A DNA stretch of 64,000 bases, from positions 1 to 64,000 of the forward strand of contig NZ_MAOE01000068.1 of NCBI RefSeq assembly GCF_001884185.1, written 5' to 3'. The stretch comes from Bacillus albus (lineage in GTDB: Bacteria; Bacillota; Bacilli; Bacillales; Bacillaceae_G). Shown one piece after another: positions 44,483-55,863 of this stretch; positions within the stretch are counted from its first letter, which is position 1; each line of letters begins with the position of its first letter. Below the pieces are notes generated by a model that saw nothing but the letters and a program-made list of their open reading frames with translations, ran no database searches and had not been told where the DNA came from. Position numbers and translations under genes: made by a program.

Positions 44483-46144
44483 ATGAAGAGAAAGGTAACA
44501 ACGATTGCTGCAGTAGCATTATCAACTAGTGTATTAGTTGCAGGTTGCGGAAATGGGGAGAAGGCATCTACAACAAAGAAAGAGGCAAGTAAGGGGGCAG
44601 CAGATAAGCAAGTATTAAACTTACTAGAAGCAGCAGAAATTCCTTCAATGGATACATCAAAATCGACAGACTCTGTATCATTTCGTGCCTTTGTCAATGC
44701 AATGGAAGGGTTATATCGTTTAGATAAGGATAATAAACCAACTCCCGGTATGGCAAAAGATGTGAAGATTAGTGAAGATAAAACGACATATACATTTGAA
44801 TTACGAGACGCAAAGTGGTCTAATGGTGATCCAGTTCGAGCGCAAGATTTTGTATTTGCATGGCAACGTGCACTAGATAAAGCAACAGCAGCTGAGTATG
44901 CATTTATTTTATTTGATGTGAAAAATGCACAGAAAGTAAATAAGGGAGAATTACCGTTAGACCAATTAGGAGTAAAAGCAAAGGATGATAAAACGTTAGT
45001 AGTAGAACTAGAACAACCAGCACCATATTTCCTTGAGCTTACTTCATTCCCGACATTTTTCCCATTGAATGAAAAATATGTGAAAGAACAAGGGGATAAA
45101 TATGCATTAGAAGCAGATAAACTATTATACAATGGTCCATTTACGATGAGTGAATGGAAGCATGAACGAAGTTATCAATTAAAGAAAAACCCTAATTATT
45201 GGGATAAAGATACAGTGAAATTAGAAGAAATTAATGTAAATATAGTGAAGGAAACGAGCACGGGAGTAAATTTATATGATAGTGATCAAGCAGACCGTGT
45301 TATTTTAAGTTCTGAATTTGTTGATAAATATAAAAAGAATAAGCCAGATGAATTTAAAACGAAGTTAGATCCACGTATGTACTTCTTACGTTTTAACCAG
45401 AAAAATGCAACATTTAAAAATCAAAAAGTTCGTGAAGCGATTGATCTAGCATATGATAAAAAAGGAATTGCAAATGTTATTTTAAATGACGGATCATTAC
45501 CAGCATATTTCTTAGTACCTGAAAAATTTACGACAGGACCAGATGGAAAAGATTTCCGCTCTGTAAATAAAAATTTCCGTGACAGTAAAGACAATGCAGC
45601 AAAAGCAAAAAAATTATGGGAAGAAGCAAAGAAAGAACTTGGCCAAGATACAATTACAGTAGAATTTTTAAATGATGATAATGGTAGCCGTAAAAAAGTG
45701 GGCGACTTTATTAAAGAGGAGTTAGAGAAAAACTTACCTGGTATTAAGGTGAATTTGAAACAACAACCATATAAGCAGAAGCTAGAGTTAGAAAAGAAAT
45801 TTGAATATGAATTCTCATTATCTGCATGGAGTCCGGATTATCCAGATCCAATGACTTATATTGATATGTTCGTTACTGGGAGTTCATTTAATGAAATGGA
45901 TTATTCTAATCCGAAGTACGATGATTTAGTGGCGAAATCAAAAGGAGAGCTATTAAAAGATGATAAAGCACGTTGGAATGCACTTGCAGAAGCTGAAAAA
46001 ATCTTAATTGGTGAAGATGCAGCCATTTCTCCTGCGTACCAACAAAGTACGGCATATTTAGAGAAACCGTATGTAAAAGGTATTGCAAATCATACGTTTG
46101 GCGGGGACTTCAGCTATAAATGGGCATATATTACAAAGAAATAG
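44483..46144 (+). CDS. Oligopeptide ABC transporter substrate-binding lipoprotein (OppA-like)
   Basis: 553 residues from ATG 44483 (GGGGGAAGGAAG). Lipobox VAGC at about residue 22; SBP_bac_5 signature region NMEG-like FRAFVNAMEGLYRLD, DAKWSNGDPVRAQDFVFAWQ, GPFTMSEWKHERSYQLKKNP, WSPDYPDPMTY. It captures peptides outside the cell. No permease or ATPase genes flank it, so it shares a transporter encoded elsewhere, as several OppA paralogues do in this group. Confidence 0.95.
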   Translation: MKRKVTTIAAVALSTSVLVAGCGNGEKASTTKKEASKGAADKQVLNLLEAAEIPSMDTSKSTDSVSFRAFVNAMEGLYRLDKDNKPTPGMAKDVKISEDKTTYTFELRDAKWSNGDPVRAQDFVFAWQRALDKATAAEYAFILFDVKNAQKVNKGELPLDQLGVKAKDDKTLVVELEQPAPYFLELTSFPTFFPLNEKYVKEQGDKYALEADKLLYNGPFTMSEWKHERSYQLKKNPNYWDKDTVKLEEINVNIVKETSTGVNLYDSDQADRVILSSEFVDKYKKNKPDEFKTKLDPRMYFLRFNQKNATFKNQKVREAIDLAYDKKGIANVILNDGSLPAYFLVPEKFTTGPDGKDFRSVNKNFRDSKDNAAKAKKLWEEAKKELGQDTITVEFLNDDNGSRKKVGDFIKEELEKNLPGIKVNLKQQPYKQKLELEKKFEYEFSLSAWSPDYPDPMTYIDMFVTGSSFNEMDYSNPKYDDLVAKSKGELLKDDKARWNALAEAEKILIGEDAAISPAYQQSTAYLEKPYVKGIANHTFGGDFSYKWAYITKK

Positions 46145-46154
46145 TATAATAGAA

Positions 46155-46621
<467 letters not shown>

Positions 46622-46633
46622 GGGGGGAAGAAG

Positions 46634-47179
46634 TTGCATGCGCTAGTAATTGGTGGAACAGGAATGCTAAAGAGGGTGTCTATGTGGCTTTGTGAGCAAG
46701 GGGTTCATGTTTCTATTATCGGACGAGATGAAGTGAAATTAGAAAGAGTTAAGCGAGAGAGTGCTGTACCAGAAAGTATCACATGTCTATCGTTAGATTA
46801 TCATAATGAAGACGATGTAAAGTTAGCTATAAAAAGCACAATTGAGCGGAATGGCCCAATAACAGTAGTTGTCGCATGGATACATGCAAGTGCGAAGGAT
46901 ATGTTATCACTCATTTGTAAAGAATTAGACTTGTCGTCTGAAACATACAGTGTTTTTCATGTTTTAGGTAGTAAAGCATCTCGCACGACCGTCCAAAAAA
47001 TAGGAGGTACGCGGTGTAGCTACCATAGAATAATATTAGGTTTTATATTAGACGGTACATACGGCAGATGGCTTACTCATGAAGAAATATCGGATGGGGT
47101 AATAAAAGGAATTGAGAGTAAATGTGATGAATGGATTGTAGGGCGAGTAGAACCGTGGGAATTGCGGCCAACATGGTAA
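46634..47179 (+). CDS. Short-chain dehydrogenase-like protein
   Basis: 181 residues from TTG 46634 (GGGGGGAAGAAG). Rossmann start ALVIGGTGMLKRVSMWLCEQ and a cofactor-specific GRDEVKLERV, then TVVVAWIHASAKDM. It lacks a clear Tyr-x3-Lys catalytic pair (closest is CSYHRIILG), so it may bind NAD(P) without normal SDR chemistry. Follows fosB by 12 bases. Confidence 0.75.
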   Translation: MHALVIGGTGMLKRVSMWLCEQGVHVSIIGRDEVKLERVKRESAVPESITCLSLDYHNEDDVKLAIKSTIERNGPITVVVAWIHASAKDMLSLICKELDLSSETYSVFHVLGSKASRTTVQKIGGTRCSYHRIILGFILDGTYGRWLTHEEISDGVIKGIESKCDEWIVGRVEPWELRPTW

Positions 47180-47192
47180 GGGGGAATGGCAA

Positions 47193-47804
47193 ATGAAAAC
47201 AACTGTATATGTAACGAGGCACGGTGAGACGGAATGGAATGTAGAGAAACGAATGCAAGGCAGGAAAAATTCTGCTTTAACCGAAAATGGTATGTTACAA
47301 GCTAAGCAATTGGGAGGTCGAATGAAAGATTTATCTATCGATGCGATCTATAGTAGTCCGAGTGAAAGGACCCTTCATACTGCAGAGTTAATAAAGGGTG
47401 AACGTGATATACCGATAATCGCGGATGAGCATTTCTATGAAATTAACATGGGTATATGGGAAGGACAGACAGTCGATGATATAGAAAGGCAATACCCAGA
47501 CGAAATACAATTATTTTGGTATGAGCCACATCTTTTTCAGTCAACATCAGGAGAAAATTTTGAGACTGTTCATAAAAGGGTAATTGATGGGATACATCTT
47601 CTTTTAGAGAAGCATAAAGGAGAAAGTATATTAATTGTTTCCCATGCGGCAGCGGCCAAATTACTTGTAGGACATTTTGCTGGTATTGAAATAGAAAATG
47701 TATGGAATGATCCATTTATGCATAGTGCTAGTCTAAGTAAAATAGAATTTGAAGAAGGTAAAGGTGAAGTGAAGCAATTTGCAGATATAAGTCACTTTCA
47801 ATAA
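47193..47804 (+). CDS. Histidine phosphatase family protein (phosphoglycerate mutase-like)
   Basis: 203 residues. Phosphoacceptor motif TRHGETEWN at residues 7-15, then YSSPSERTLHTAELI, the acidic EINMGIWEGQT and the second catalytic His in ILIVSHAAAAKLLV. Acts as a cytoplasmic phosphatase or mutase; the substrate cannot be read. Starts after AAGGGGGAATGGC, 13 bases past the previous stop. Confidence 0.92.
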   Translation: MKTTVYVTRHGETEWNVEKRMQGRKNSALTENGMLQAKQLGGRMKDLSIDAIYSSPSERTLHTAELIKGERDIPIIADEHFYEINMGIWEGQTVDDIERQYPDEIQLFWYEPHLFQSTSGENFETVHKRVIDGIHLLLEKHKGESILIVSHAAAAKLLVGHFAGIEIENVWNDPFMHSASLSKIEFEEGKGEVKQFADISHFQ

Positions 47805-47807
47805 ACG

Positions 47808-47838
47808 AAAAAAAGGCCGCAAAACGGCCTTTTTTATA
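47808..47838. terminator. Bidirectional terminator
   Basis: AAAAAAGGCCG/CGGCCTTTTTT, loop CAAAA; convergent exsB ends on the other side. Confidence 0.9.
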
Positions 47839-47848
47839 GGCATAAAAA

Positions 47849-48409
47849 CTAGCAATTACGTTTTTTATACCAGAAGTGATCGAATTTCTTGTTTTTGCAA
47901 GATGGGAATTTATGTCCGCCTTTGCAATCATTCCATTTGTGTCCATCATCGTGACAGTCTTTACCATGATCCCATGAATCATCACAAGAGCCACCGTGTC
48001 CGTGAGGGAAGAATTCGCATTTTTTACAGTAACATCGTTTTGTCCAGTAAAATTTCTTTTCAAAGCGTACACATTTTGTAACGAACGTACAATGCTTTCT
48101 GCGAGTGCGTTTTGTAACTAACACACATTCTTTTCTACGTGTTACTTTCGTAACGAACGTCCATTTTTGAACGCGAACACGAGTACATTTCGTAACAAAT
48201 GTCCATTTTTTTACATGCGTACATTTTGTAACGAACGTACAATGTTTCACGCGAGTACATCTTGTTCTTGGACAGTTACAATCGTCGCTACATTCTATTT
48301 TAGTAGTGCAATCATCATCGCAATCAAACGTACTTGGATCTTGATGTAAGAAATCTTCCATCCCAGCACTTTTGATTTCCTCGACAGCTTTTCTAATATC
48401 ACGTTTCAT
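47849..48409 (-). CDS. exsB: ExsB-like exosporium/coat protein with basic Thr repeats
   Basis: 186 residues from ATG 48409 (AAGGAGGATTTCT). N-terminus MKRDIRKAVEEIKSAGMED; residues about 55-130 hold five or six 12-residue repeats of the form CTRVKHCTFVTK / CTHVKKWTFVTK; the C-terminus is rich in His, Cys, Asp and Lys (HGHGGSCDDSWDHGKDC). This matches ExsB/CotG-like proteins of B. cereus spores, whose repeat threonines are phosphorylated. The divergent neighbour encodes a CotH kinase, the enzyme expected to do that. Confidence 0.88.
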   Translation of the reverse strand: MKRDIRKAVEEIKSAGMEDFLHQDPSTFDCDDDCTTKIECSDDCNCPRTRCTRVKHCTFVTKCTHVKKWTFVTKCTRVRVQKWTFVTKVTRRKECVLVTKRTRRKHCTFVTKCVRFEKKFYWTKRCYCKKCEFFPHGHGGSCDDSWDHGKDCHDDGHKWNDCKGGHKFPSCKNKKFDHFWYKKRNC

Positions 48410-48560
48410 AGAAATCCTCCTTATCATGTATTCAGGTGAAAAGGTATTCTTTTTCCTTAACAGGATATGTATGGAGGTATCTTTCTGAACAGGACAAGAG
48501 TGTAATTTTATATAAATGGTTGATAGCGGATGTATGGACAAGGCGAAGTGCATACATTGA

Positions 48561-49667
<1,107 letters not shown>

Positions 49668-49671
49668 TTTT

Positions 49672-49706
49672 GAAAGAGATTGAAACATTATCAATCTCTT
49701 TTTTTG
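49672..49706 (+). terminator. Terminator of cotH
   Basis: AAAGAGATTGA/TCAATCTCTTT plus T5. Confidence 0.85.
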
Positions 49707-49772
49707 TATAATAAAGATGTATTGGTAGAATTGGCGTAATATATACTTAATAAAGGATGGAGATGTGGAAAC

Positions 49773-50390
49773 ATGACGGTAAAATGGATTGATTGGGTAA
49801 AACAAATACAATCTATAGCTCAAGCGGGTTTAACGTATTCTAAGGATGTGTATGATATAGAACGTTTCCAACAATTACGGGATATTTCCATTTCGATGAT
49901 GTCACATTATACGAAGACAGATTGGGAAGTTGTAGAGAAGTTATTTGCAAGTGAGACAGGCTATCAAACACCTAAAGTCGATATAAGAGCAGTCGTTTTT
50001 GAAAATGAAAAGTTATTATTTGTGAAAGAAAAAAGTGATGGGAAATGGGCATTGCCAGGTGGATGGGCTGATATCGGTTATACGCCGACAGAAGTAGCTG
50101 CAAAAGAAGTTTTAGAGGAGACGGGTTATGAAGTAGATGATTTTAAGTTATTCGCTATATTTGATAAAGAAAAACATCAACCATCACCTTCAGTAACACA
50201 TGTATATAAAATTTTTATAGGTTGTAAGATTGTCGGTGGTGAAAAGAAGACGAGTATTGAAACAGAAGATGTGGAATTTTTTGGTGAGGATGAATTACCT
50301 AATTTATCAGTTGCTAGAAATACAGAAGGGCAAATTAAAGAAATGTTTGCTTATATGAAAGAACCTATGAAAGAAATATTAATAGATTAA
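49773..50390 (+). CDS. NUDIX hydrolase with N-terminal helical domain
   Basis: 205 residues. An N-terminal Nudix_N-like domain (about 1-65, WIDWVKQIQSIAQAGLTYSK) precedes the NUDIX box, which starts GGWADIGYTPTEVAAKEVLE and ends EETGY (first Glu of GX5E replaced by the T-P-T-E spacing). Bacillus relatives act on ADP-sugars or CoA; substrate here unknown. ATG 49773 follows AAAGGATGGAG. Confidence 0.88.
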   Translation: MTVKWIDWVKQIQSIAQAGLTYSKDVYDIERFQQLRDISISMMSHYTKTDWEVVEKLFASETGYQTPKVDIRAVVFENEKLLFVKEKSDGKWALPGGWADIGYTPTEVAAKEVLEETGYEVDDFKLFAIFDKEKHQPSPSVTHVYKIFIGCKIVGGEKKTSIETEDVEFFGEDELPNLSVARNTEGQIKEMFAYMKEPMKEILID

Positions 50391-50494
50391 TGGTGCTTAT
50401 GCCGATCATATTGTTGGAATGAAGATATTGGCAGAATGCAACGTTTATGTAATAATGGGATGGTATGTGAAGAAAAAAGGAGATAGAAAATAAA

Positions 50495-51097
50495 ATGTTA
50501 GCAAGCATAATAGATCAGTTATTGCAATTTTTTGCAAGCTTAGGTTACTTTGGAGTAGCGCTAGCTTTAATGATTGAAATTATCCCGAGTGAAATTGTAC
50601 TTTCGTATGCGGGCTTTTTAGTTGCAGATGGTAAAATTAGCTTTGTCGGTGCAGTTATTGCTGGAACAATCGGTGGTACGTTAGCTCAAATATTTTTATA
50701 TTGGCTTGGATACTATGGAGGCCGTCCAGTTGTAGAGAAATACGGGAAATATCTACTTATTAATAAACACCATTTAGACATAGCGGAAGGTTGGTTTAAG
50801 CGTTACGGAGCAGGAGTAATCTTTTCTGCGCGCTTTATCCCAGTCGTACGTCACGCAATCTCTATTCCAGCGGGATTAGCTAAAATGCCGTTAAAACTAT
50901 TTACACTGTATACTGTAGTTGCGATTATTCCATGGTCAATACTATTTATATACTTAGGTGAAAAGCTTGGTGGAAATTGGAGACACATTAAAGAGTATGC
51001 ATCTGATTACACACATTATATAATTATAGGAGCTGTTCTCTTTGTTGCTTTATACTTCGGTTTAAAGTATTTCAAAAAGAAAAAAGCAGCGCGTTAA
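50495..51097 (+). CDS. DedA-family membrane protein
   Basis: 200 residues with VTT/SNARE-associated domain: EIIPSEIVLSYAGFLVADG, the conserved GGTLAQIFLYWLGYYGGRPV, FSARFIPVVRHAISIPAGLA with its essential Arg residues, and four to five helices. DedA proteins recycle undecaprenyl phosphate or phospholipids across the membrane. ATG 50495 follows AAAAGGAGATAG. Confidence 0.92.
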   Translation: MLASIIDQLLQFFASLGYFGVALALMIEIIPSEIVLSYAGFLVADGKISFVGAVIAGTIGGTLAQIFLYWLGYYGGRPVVEKYGKYLLINKHHLDIAEGWFKRYGAGVIFSARFIPVVRHAISIPAGLAKMPLKLFTLYTVVAIIPWSILFIYLGEKLGGNWRHIKEYASDYTHYIIIGAVLFVALYFGLKYFKKKKAAR

Positions 51098-51128
51098 AGT
51101 CAATGATCTTTCATTGGCTTTTTTTAAT
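51097..51128 (+). terminator. Terminator of the DedA gene
   Basis: AAAGTCAATGA/TCATTGGCTTT plus T5. Confidence 0.75.
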
Positions 51129-51194
51129 TGTTTCGGTTCTAAAGAAAAGGAGTTGTCCATAATGTGTAATAATAAAGCGTAGCGGAGGAATGTG

Positions 51195-52574
51195 ATGAAA
51201 GGGTCACCGTTTATACGTGGAACGATATTTTTAACGATGGCAACGATGATATCTAAAATGTTAGGATTTATATATGTTATACCATTTACAGCAATGGTAG
51301 GTACGAGTGGGTATGTTTTATACACATATGCATATCGTCCATATACGATTATGCTCAGCATTGCGACGATGGGACTACCACTGGCCGTTTCAAAAATGGT
51401 ATCAAAATATGATCAACTGAATGATTATCATACGGTTAAAAGAGTGCTAAAGAGCGGTATCTTTTTTATGTTAATAATGGGAGTCATCTCATGTTTAACG
51501 CTATATATATTAGCTCCGCATTTAGCTAAACTTGTAATCGATGGAAATGATCAAACGGGGAATAGTATAACAGCGGTCACTACTAATATTCAAATTGTAA
51601 GTTTTGCGTTAATACTTGTACCAGTAATGAGTTTATTAAGGGGATTTTTTCAAGGGTTCCAATCGATGGGGCCTTCTGCTTTAAGTGTAGTTGTAGAACA
51701 ATTTTTTCGAGTCTTAACCATTTTAATAGGAAGCTTTGTCGTTTTATATATTTTAAAAGCGTCTGTCTCGCTAGCAGTTGGTATATCAACGTTCGGTGCC
51801 TTTATGGGAGCGATAGGTGGGTTAACAGTTTTAAGTGCGTATTATATAAAAAGGAGAAAGCACTTAAAGAAAAAAGAAATGGCAAGTATACCGCAAACAA
51901 CGAAATCTTTCTTTTCGCTGTATAAGGAACTCTTTACATATTCAATACCGTTTGTTGTGGTAGGTTTAGCAATTCCGTTGTATCAGACGATTGATACATT
52001 TACAATTAATAAACTACTAATACAAATAGGATATATGCAAGGAGAAGCGGAGAAAATCAATGCAATAATTGGTCTTGTTCAGATGGTTGTACTTATCCCA
52101 GTTTCCGTTGCGACTGCTTTTAGTATGTCTCTCGTACCTGAGATGACAAAAGCCTATACAGCAGGAAATGTGAAGTTACTGTACAAACATTTTACAAGGA
52201 CGAATCTATTGGTAGTAGGTATTACGGTACCTGCGGCAATTGGAATGATGTTGTTAGCAAAACCAGTATATACTCTTTTATTTGGTGCCGGAAATGATCC
52301 GGAGATGGGGAGAGTGATTTTACAGTATTATGCTCCTGTTTGTATACTCTTTTCGCTTTTTACAGTAACAGCTGCGATGTTACAAGGAATTAATCAACAA
52401 CAGAAAACTGTGCTAGGATTAGTAATTGGCATTATTGTGAAGATAGTTTTAAATATTGTATTGCTTCCGTATTTCGATTATGTAAGTTTTATTATTTCAA
52501 CATACGCTGGTTATACGATTTCAGTTGGCTTTAACTTGTGGATGCTTTCTAAATATGTTATAAAGGCAACATAA
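51195..52574 (+). CDS. SpoVB/MurJ-type polysaccharide flippase (MOP superfamily)
   Basis: 459 residues from ATG 51195 (AGCGGAGGAATGTG). About twelve to fourteen helices. N-terminal GTIFLTMATMISKMLGFIYV and RGFFQGFQSMGPSA are typical of the polysaccharide transporter branch containing SpoVB, YkvU and YtgP. It should flip a lipid-linked sugar or peptidoglycan precursor. The choice among these paralogues cannot be made here. Confidence 0.88.
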   Translation: MKGSPFIRGTIFLTMATMISKMLGFIYVIPFTAMVGTSGYVLYTYAYRPYTIMLSIATMGLPLAVSKMVSKYDQLNDYHTVKRVLKSGIFFMLIMGVISCLTLYILAPHLAKLVIDGNDQTGNSITAVTTNIQIVSFALILVPVMSLLRGFFQGFQSMGPSALSVVVEQFFRVLTILIGSFVVLYILKASVSLAVGISTFGAFMGAIGGLTVLSAYYIKRRKHLKKKEMASIPQTTKSFFSLYKELFTYSIPFVVVGLAIPLYQTIDTFTINKLLIQIGYMQGEAEKINAIIGLVQMVVLIPVSVATAFSMSLVPEMTKAYTAGNVKLLYKHFTRTNLLVVGITVPAAIGMMLLAKPVYTLLFGAGNDPEMGRVILQYYAPVCILFSLFTVTAAMLQGINQQQKTVLGLVIGIIVKIVLNIVLLPYFDYVSFIISTYAGYTISVGFNLWMLSKYVIKAT

Positions 52575-52758
52575 GCTTTTTAAGGCAGAGAGCACTCTGT
52601 CTTTTTCTTTGTTTAGAATATTTTTCTTATAAAAACGTTTTCAAAATAATTTTTCTATTGAAATTTAAACGTATGTTTCATATGCTGAGAATGGCGGTTC
52701 AAAAACTGTTCTGTAAGAGAGGTAGATTCCTACATGTAAAAAGAATCGGGGTGATAGT

Positions 52759-53700
52759 ATGTTAAATATTTATTTAACAGACCGAAACGGAAAACTACAA
52801 GAGGTTGAGGAAATGCAAAAGGGTTGCTGGATTAATGTACTTCATCCAACGGAAGAAGAAATTCAATATCTAGTACAAACTTTAAATGTAGACTTAGATT
52901 TCATTAAAGACCCTTTAGATGATGAAGAACGCTCTCGTATTGAAAAGGAAGACAATAATACTTTAATAATCGTGGATATTCCAACAGTTAGACATGATGA
53001 AGAAGGAAATTCGATTTATGACACGATTCCAATAGGTATGATTGTAATGCCAGATTGTTTTGTGACAATTTGTTTAGAAGAAAATCCAATTTTTGAACGT
53101 TTTATTAATCAACGTATTAAAGAATTTTATACGTTTAAAAAGACACGCTTTGCACTTCAGCTCTTATATACGATTTCTACTTATTATTTAAGATACTTAA
53201 AGCAAATTAACAGAAAAACAATCGATTTAGAGCATCAATTAAATAAGTCGATGAAAAATAAAGAGATTTTCACATTGCTAGGTCTTGAAAAAAGTTTAGT
53301 ATACTTTACAACATCATTGAAGGCGAATAAAATTGTAATTCAAAAATTAATGCGTAACAGTACATTTTTAAAAATGTATGAAGACGATCAAGATTTATTA
53401 GAAGATGTATTAATTGAAAATAAACAGGCTATTGAAATGGCGGAAATATATAGTCATATTCTAAGTGGAATGATGAATACTTTTAGCTCTGTTATATCGA
53501 ATAATTTGAACAGTGTTATGAAACTGTTAACGTCTATTACAATCATTTTATCATTACCAACAATGGTCTCTAGTTTCTTCGGAATGAACGTAAAGGTTCC
53601 ATTTGAAGGTGAGGCTCAAGGTTTTGTAATTGTACTCATAATATGTGCAACATTATCTTGCGCTTTAGCATTTGTATTTTGGAAGAAACGTTACTTTTAA
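52759..53700 (+). CDS. CorA-family magnesium transporter
   Basis: 313 residues. Large cytoplasmic N-terminal funnel domain (to about 250), then two C-terminal helices with the selectivity motif GMN in SSFFGMNVKVPF and the basic end FWKKRYF. It forms a pentameric Mg2+ (or Co2+) channel. No M-box riboswitch was seen upstream. ATG 52759 follows GGGGTGATAGT. Confidence 0.95.
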   Translation: MLNIYLTDRNGKLQEVEEMQKGCWINVLHPTEEEIQYLVQTLNVDLDFIKDPLDDEERSRIEKEDNNTLIIVDIPTVRHDEEGNSIYDTIPIGMIVMPDCFVTICLEENPIFERFINQRIKEFYTFKKTRFALQLLYTISTYYLRYLKQINRKTIDLEHQLNKSMKNKEIFTLLGLEKSLVYFTTSLKANKIVIQKLMRNSTFLKMYEDDQDLLEDVLIENKQAIEMAEIYSHILSGMMNTFSSVISNNLNSVMKLLTSITIILSLPTMVSSFFGMNVKVPFEGEAQGFVIVLIICATLSCALAFVFWKKRYF

Positions 53701-53707
53701 CGATAAG

Positions 53708-53757
53708 AAAGCTGCTCTAGCATAGTTGTGTAACTGCGCTAGAGCAGCTTTTTTGCT
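53708..53757 (+). terminator. Terminator of the corA-like gene
   Basis: AAAGCTGCTCTAGC/GCTAGAGCAGCTTT plus T4. Confidence 0.88.
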
Positions 53758-53898
53758 ATGAAATCCCAAATTTTGAATAGAATATAACTTATAAAATGTA
53801 ATGTATATGAAAGAGGTGAATTCCGTATAAGTCTTGTCCAATTAATGAAATGGAGTTAAAATTACATATTGTTAATGAAAAGTTGGAGGAAATACATC

Positions 53899-54795
53899 AT
53901 GGAATTGTTTCAATTACCGAAAGCATTCCTGCAAATGAATACAATCTTTATCTCCATATTGATCGAAGCACTTCCTTTTGTGCTCATTGGTGTATTTATT
54001 TCAGGATTCATTCAAATGTTTGTGACAGAAGATATGGTAGCAAAATGGATGCCGAAAAATCGATTTCTGTCTGTTTTAATGGCTACTTTTTTAGGGATGA
54101 TGTTTCCAGGTTGTGAATGTGGAATCGTTCCGATTGTTAGGCGATTAATCGGAAAAGGGGTTCCACCATATGCTGGGATTGCATTTATGTTAACTGGGCC
54201 AATTATTAATCCAGTCGTATTATTTGCAACATACGTTGCCTTTGGAAGTAGTATGCACATGGTATGGTATCGTTCTATTGTAGCGATTATCGTAGCAATT
54301 ATCGTTGGAATTATATTATCATTTATGTTTAAAGAACATCAATTACGAGATGATCACTTCCCAGAAGTGAATCATAAACGTCCGTTACGTAAAAAAATGT
54401 GGGATGTATGTACGCATGCTGTTGAGGAATTTTTCTCGATGGGAAAATATTTAGTATTAGGTGCGTTAATTGCAGCTGCAGTTCAAACGTTCGTACAAAC
54501 TTCAACACTTCTTGCTATAGGACAAGGTCCGTTTTCTTCACCAGCTGTTATGATGGGACTTGCTTACATTTTATCACTTTGTTCAGAAGCAGATGCATTT
54601 ATTGCTTCGTCATTCCAAAGTACATTTTCAACAGCGTCACTTGTCGCGTTCCTCGTATATGGACCGATGGTGGATATTAAAAATATGTTTATGATGCTTG
54701 CGACATTTAAAACGAAATTTGTAATTGTCGTTACAGTTACAGTTACACTTGTTGTTTATGCAAGCTCACTACTCATTTATGCGATGGGGTGGTAG
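53899..54795 (+). CDS. UPF0718 (YcgR-like) permease
   Basis: 298 residues from ATG 53899 (TTGGAGGA upstream). Eight or so helices with two internal halves: EALPFVLIGVFISGFIQMFV and FPGCECGIVPIVRRLIGKGV (conserved Cys pair), then LCSEADAFIASSF in the second half. It is always found next to the TIGR03943/YcgQ gene, as here, separated by three bases. Cargo unknown; metal uptake has been suggested for this pair. Confidence 0.88.
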   Translation: MELFQLPKAFLQMNTIFISILIEALPFVLIGVFISGFIQMFVTEDMVAKWMPKNRFLSVLMATFLGMMFPGCECGIVPIVRRLIGKGVPPYAGIAFMLTGPIINPVVLFATYVAFGSSMHMVWYRSIVAIIVAIIVGIILSFMFKEHQLRDDHFPEVNHKRPLRKKMWDVCTHAVEEFFSMGKYLVLGALIAAAVQTFVQTSTLLAIGQGPFSSPAVMMGLAYILSLCSEADAFIASSFQSTFSTASLVAFLVYGPMVDIKNMFMMLATFKTKFVIVVTVTVTLVVYASSLLIYAMGW

Positions 54796-54798
54796 GTT

Positions 54799-55668
54799 AT
54801 GTTTCGAGCATATATATTATTAGGTTTTACAATCTTAATCGCGCAGCTTCATATTTCAGGTAATATTACGAAGTATATCAATATGAAGTATGCCTATTTA
54901 TCAACAACAGCAGCTATTATTTTAGGTTTCTTAACGATCGTTCAAATTATTATCGTTTTTCAAAAAGAACATCAGAAAGAACAAGGAAAACAGGATTGTA
55001 GTTGTGATCATAGCCATTGCGGGCATGACCATTCAAAAGATGAGAATACATGGTTGAAAAAAGTATTTTCGTACTCATTGTTCTGCTTTCCTATTGTATC
55101 AGGATTGTTTTTCCCGATTGCAACATTAGATTCCGACATTGTTAAGGCGAAGGGATTTCATTTTCCAGTAGCACAAGCAGAAAGTAAAGATCCATTTATG
55201 ACAAGGCAATTTCTAAGACCTGATACGAGCATTTATTACGGGAAAGAAGGATACCGTGGTGTAATGGAAAAAGGGAAAAAAGAGTTCGTTACGAAAGATA
55301 GTATTACTTTAAAAGACGAAGATTTCCTAAAAGGGATGGAGACAATTTATAATTATCCTGGCGAGTTTACTGGAAAAAAATTATCCTATAAAGGGTTTGT
55401 TTTCAAAGATGATTCTTCTAAAAAAGAACAATATTTCTTATTCCGTTTCGGTATTATACATTGTGTAGCGGATTCTGGTGTATATGGTATGTTAGTGAAA
55501 AAACCAGAAGGGGTAGAATGGAACAATGATGATTGGATTCAAGTTGAAGGAGAAATATCAACAGAATTTTATCAGCCATTCCATGCGAACATTCCTGTTT
55601 TAGAAGTAACGAAATGGAATAAAGTTGAACAGCCGAAAGAACAATATGTATTTAGAGGAGCCGATTGA
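54799..55668 (+). CDS. TIGR03943/YcgQ-family membrane protein
   Basis: 289 residues. N-terminal helices (about 1-23, 32-53), a short His/Cys-rich cytoplasmic loop (CSCDHSHCGHDHSKDEN) that looks metal-binding, another helix near 95-113, then an extracytoplasmic domain with the conserved IHCVADSG and NDDWIQVEGE. Partner of the permease three bases upstream. Its loop supports a metal-related role. Confidence 0.88.
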   Translation: MFRAYILLGFTILIAQLHISGNITKYINMKYAYLSTTAAIILGFLTIVQIIIVFQKEHQKEQGKQDCSCDHSHCGHDHSKDENTWLKKVFSYSLFCFPIVSGLFFPIATLDSDIVKAKGFHFPVAQAESKDPFMTRQFLRPDTSIYYGKEGYRGVMEKGKKEFVTKDSITLKDEDFLKGMETIYNYPGEFTGKKLSYKGFVFKDDSSKKEQYFLFRFGIIHCVADSGVYGMLVKKPEGVEWNNDDWIQVEGEISTEFYQPFHANIPVLEVTKWNKVEQPKEQYVFRGAD

Positions 55669-55783
55669 TAACATCGGTTCTTTTTTGTGGACTAAGAGTT
55701 CTGAATGTTGTTAATATTAAACGTGTAGTGATAGTAAGCTCATACTGTCCTAGTGTTAATGAAAAATGGAACTCTTACCGAAC

Positions 55784-55830
55784 TTCTTTGCTCCAGCCGA
55801 ATTTTGTGGTGGGAGTGTTACTGTCTGCAA
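55784..55830 (-). repeat. Dispersed intergenic repeat, copy 2
   Basis: Reverse complement of copy 1 at 19580-19626 (26 of 27 core bases, with weaker similarity beyond). It sits 34 bases before the acyl-CoA thioesterase start, in the opposite orientation to copy 1 relative to the downstream gene. Confidence 0.7.
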
Positions 55831-55863
55831 ATAGCGGATGAAATTATCAAAGAGGTGATAACA

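Noticed and set aside
44455-45132. Long minus-strand ORF opposite the OppA-like gene
   Set aside because: Serine/alanine-rich translation typical of a shadow frame; the plus strand has a clear lipoprotein.
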